Notes under the pieces: model-generated
What the model was told of the DNA's origin: nothing
Seen by the model: the letters and a program-made list of their open reading frames with translations, nothing else
Database searches by the model: none
Translations under genes and position numbers: made by a program
Part shown: positions 4,976-6,450 of the stretch, piece after piece
Layout of the letters: each line of letters starts with the position of its first letter
How positions within the stretch are numbered: the first letter of the stretch is position 1
Assembly (NCBI GenBank): GCA_945860375.1
Contig: CAMAQR010000115.1
Span: 1 to 6,450, forward strand
Length of the DNA stretch: 6,450 nucleotides
Origin: Pseudorhodobacter antarcticus
GTDB taxonomy: Bacteria; Pseudomonadota; Alphaproteobacteria; Rhodobacterales; Rhodobacteraceae
Direction: 5' to 3'

Positions 4976-6093
4976 CAAAGGCCCATTTCTTTCAGCATTA
5001 CCCCATTGACCTTATGCACATCATATCTTTCTTCAGCAATCGCGCGCGACCGCCGCCCCATAGGCGCGATCATCGTAGGATCTTCCAGAAACCGCTGCAT
5101 CGCTGCGGCCAAAGCCTGAGCGTCGCGTGGCGCGATCAGAAACCCGTTTTCCCCCTGCACCACGGTTTCCCGGCAACCCGGCGCATCGGTTGTGATGATG
5201 GGGCGACCCATTGACATGGCCTCCAGCACCGAACGTGGCGTGCCTTCGCGGTAACTTGGCAGCACATAAACATGGGCCGCAGCAATCGCCGGACGCACGT
5301 CTGACAGCGCCCCGTGCCAGACAATATCACCCACAGCGTACCAACCGCGCACTTCAGCCTCAGGGATCGCGTCGGGATTGGGGTCGGTGCCGCCGACAAG
5401 ATGAAATTCTATATCGGGATGGGTGCGACGAATGTTCTGGGCCGCCGCCGCATATTCGCGAATGCCCTTATCGCCCAAAAGCCGGGCGATAAGCAGAAAT
5501 TTAATCGGCATTTCCGGCAGAGGGGCTGTGGTGAACACCTCAGTATCGATGCCGGACCCATTTACAACGGTGATTGGCACAAAGGTGGGGACAAGACCAA
5601 GGTCCCGAAACAACGCTGCATCATCAGGATTTTGAAAGAACACCCCGGACGCACACTTAAGCGCACGCGCATAAAGACCGCGTGTGACCCGTTGGATCAG
5701 CCATCTTTTTCCGCGAGGGGCGCCGGTAAAGGCATAGCCTAACCCGGTGATCAGCGCATAACGTCGGGGCACCCCCGCAGCGTGGGCCGCCAAAGTGCCC
5801 CAGATCACCGGCTTGATGGTATATGAGAATACCGCATCAGGGCGAAGCTTGCGCATCAAACGGACAAGAGCGACCATTGCCCACAAGTCGGCAAACGGGT
5901 TTACACCCGTACGCTGAAACGGAACGTTGTGCGGGATGACCCCCATCTGACTGAGCTTGGCAACGGTGTCTGTGTCCGCTGCCAGACCCGGTGCGCCCGC
6001 GTGCACGTTGTGGCCTCTCGCCACCAACGCTTTAAGAAGTGGACCGCGAAAGTTGGTAAGCGAGGCGGGGTGGCTGGCAAGGATAAGAATCAT
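4975..6093 (-). CDS. Glycosyltransferase family 4 (GT-B fold), PglA-like position
   Basis: The 372-residue protein has the two Rossmann-like halves of a GT4 enzyme. The N-terminal half opens MILILASHPASLTNFRGPLL, the acceptor-side strand and loop. The C-terminal half has LLIARLLGDKGIREY (200-214) with the phosphate-contacting Arg204 and Lys209. It also has SYREGTPRSVLEAMSMGRPI (280-299), the EX7E motif (Glu283, Glu291) that binds the donor nucleotide sugar. No cleavable signal or transmembrane segment is evident, so it likely works at the cytoplasmic membrane face. Paired with the PglC-like enzyme, it should add the second sugar to the undecaprenyl-linked one, as PglA does; the donor sugar cannot be told. 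The ATG at 6093 is chosen because the extra 21 residues from 6156 (MFQAAFAIRRPLNC) do not resemble the family and reach toward the IS21 end. A weak GAG lies about ten bases upstream. Confidence 0.92.
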   Translation of the reverse strand: MILILASHPASLTNFRGPLLKALVARGHNVHAGAPGLAADTDTVAKLSQMGVIPHNVPFQRTGVNPFADLWAMVALVRLMRKLRPDAVFSYTIKPVIWGTLAAHAAGVPRRYALITGLGYAFTGAPRGKRWLIQRVTRGLYARALKCASGVFFQNPDDAALFRDLGLVPTFVPITVVNGSGIDTEVFTTAPLPEMPIKFLLIARLLGDKGIREYAAAAQNIRRTHPDIEFHLVGGTDPNPDAIPEAEVRGWYAVGDIVWHGALSDVRPAIAAAHVYVLPSYREGTPRSVLEAMSMGRPIITTDAPGCRETVVQGENGFLIAPRDAQALAAAMQRFLEDPTMIAPMGRRSRAIAEERYDVHKVNGVMLKEMGL

Positions 6094-6174
6094 TAAATAG
6101 ATCTCGAAATCTGAGCAATTTAGTGGTCGCCTAATAGCAAATGCGGCTTGAAACATCTAGTACGGTGTCGCCTC
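6094..6174 (-). promoter_or_regulatory. Short leader of the glycan operon, between its first gene and an IS21 end
   Basis: These 81 bp separate the glycosyltransferase start from the IS21-type tip. They are AT-richer than the operon. Weak -10-like elements (TACTAG, TGCTATTAG on the - strand) are visible, but no matching -35 stands out. The operon may therefore depend on a promoter inside the adjoining element, or may have been cut from its original upstream genes. Confidence 0.25.
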
Positions 6175-6312
6175 TGTTGATTTCTACCGAGAAGTGACCC
6201 GGGTTTTTCGTCGAGAATTGACCCACGCAATCATTGTGTTTGGAGCGGTATGATGTCGTCAATGCTGTTGTCTCCATCCGTTTCTTTTTCGCCGTTTCGG
6301 GACTGCTTGGAT
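6175..6312. mobile_element. IS21-type terminus (remnant), abutting an IS30-family element
   Basis: The element tip begins TGTTGATTTCTACCGAGAAG at 6175 and contains two 20-bp direct repeats, the layout of IS21-family ends. Inward of it, a - strand frame reads HNDCVGQFSTKNPGHFSVEI through the repeats. This is the sort of short readthrough seen where IS21 istB or istA genes run into the tip, but it is too short to name. The IS30 transposase stop comes at 6313, so this IS21 piece is only about 138 bp and was evidently truncated by, or joined to, the IS30 element. Confidence 0.6.
6181..6224. repeat. Two direct repeats of the IS21-type tip
   Basis: TTTCTACCGAGAAGTGACCC (6181-6200) and TTTTCGTCGAGAATTGACCC (6205-6224) match at 15 of 20 positions and start 24 bp apart. 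Such tandem sites near the tip bind the transposase in IS21 elements. Their sequence differs from the repeats at 2102-2190, so the two tips come from different IS21-type elements. Confidence 0.65.
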
Positions 6313-6450
6313 TCAAGCTTCAAGTGCAACGTTTGATCTGAAGGCCGCGATTTCCTGGGCCATGGCTTCTTCGGGTGTTTTCCACCCGAGCGTTTTTCTG
6401 GGGCGCTGGTTCATCAGGCGCGCCACATCGTTGAGTTCGGTCTGGCTGAT
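6313..6450 (-). CDS. IS30-family transposase, C-terminal part (partial, runs off the window)
   Basis: The last 45 residues are visible, entering from the right edge. LNDVARLMNQRPRKTLGWKT is followed by PEEAMAQEIAAFRSNVALEA and a TGA. The N-x-RPRKTLGWKTPEE block is the hallmark C-terminal end of IS30-family DDE transposases, just after the catalytic Glu region. The stop usually lies very near the element's inverted repeat, so the element end should be at about 6300-6312. The catalytic core and other end are outside the window. Confidence 0.85.
   Translation of the reverse strand: MSQTELNDVARLMNQRPRKTLGWKTPEEAMAQEIAAFRSNVALEA

Noticed and set aside
6094..6156. A 21-residue N-terminal extension of the glycosyltransferase starting at 6156
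   Set aside because: The extension lacks family likeness, and MILILASHPASL from 6093 is a typical GT4 opening.
6131..6316. A 61-codon - strand frame as a separate small gene
   Set aside because: It runs through the IS21 tip repeats and has no ribosome site; it is best read as remnant coding or readthrough of the element.

Overview
The window looks like an accessory region of an alphaproteobacterium, probably Rhodobacterales-like. This is inferred from the high-GC polysaccharide genes and the kinds of insertion-sequence remnants; no core gene is present to confirm it. Two short, tightly packed operons converge on a scrap-yard of mobile-element pieces, and more insertion sequences lie at both outer edges.

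Left side, + strand (149-1985): a cytochrome P450 that has lost its N-terminal part at an IS3-family element end (1-146), an 86-residue acyl carrier protein, and a 296-residue alpha/beta-hydrolase-like protein. The three overlap by ATGA (838-841 and 1095-1098), so they should be translated together. The likely theme is a carrier-tethered acyl or aminoacyl group that the P450 modifies and the hydrolase releases or edits. The P450 looks atypical as well as truncated, so the pathway is probably dead or impaired in this copy. No known pathway is recognised.

Middle (1986-2472, no intact gene): the 5' end of an IS110-family element with the first ten transposase codons, cut exactly where an IS21-type terminus with about 22-bp degenerate repeats begins (2097). 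After it comes a 192-bp fragment of a second sugar aminotransferase gene (2215-2406) that is about 82% identical, by hand alignment, to the intact gene next to it. A further 66 bp (2407-2472) is unassigned.

Right side, - strand (6093 down to 2473): a family 4 glycosyltransferase, a PglC-like phosphoglycosyl transferase, a PglD-like acetyltransferase and a DegT/DnrJ/EryC1/StrS aminotransferase. All four are joined by 1-4 bp overlaps or a 2-bp gap. Together they fit the making and loading of an N-acetylated amino-deoxy sugar onto undecaprenyl phosphate, followed by addition of a second sugar, for a surface polysaccharide or glycan. The 4,6-dehydratase that would supply the keto-sugar is not in the window.

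Far right (6175-6450): an IS21-type terminus with two 20-bp repeats, then the C-terminal end of an IS30-family transposase running off the window. Hand-counted GC is 60/120 in 841-960 against 81/120 in 3241-3360, so the two operons may have different origins.
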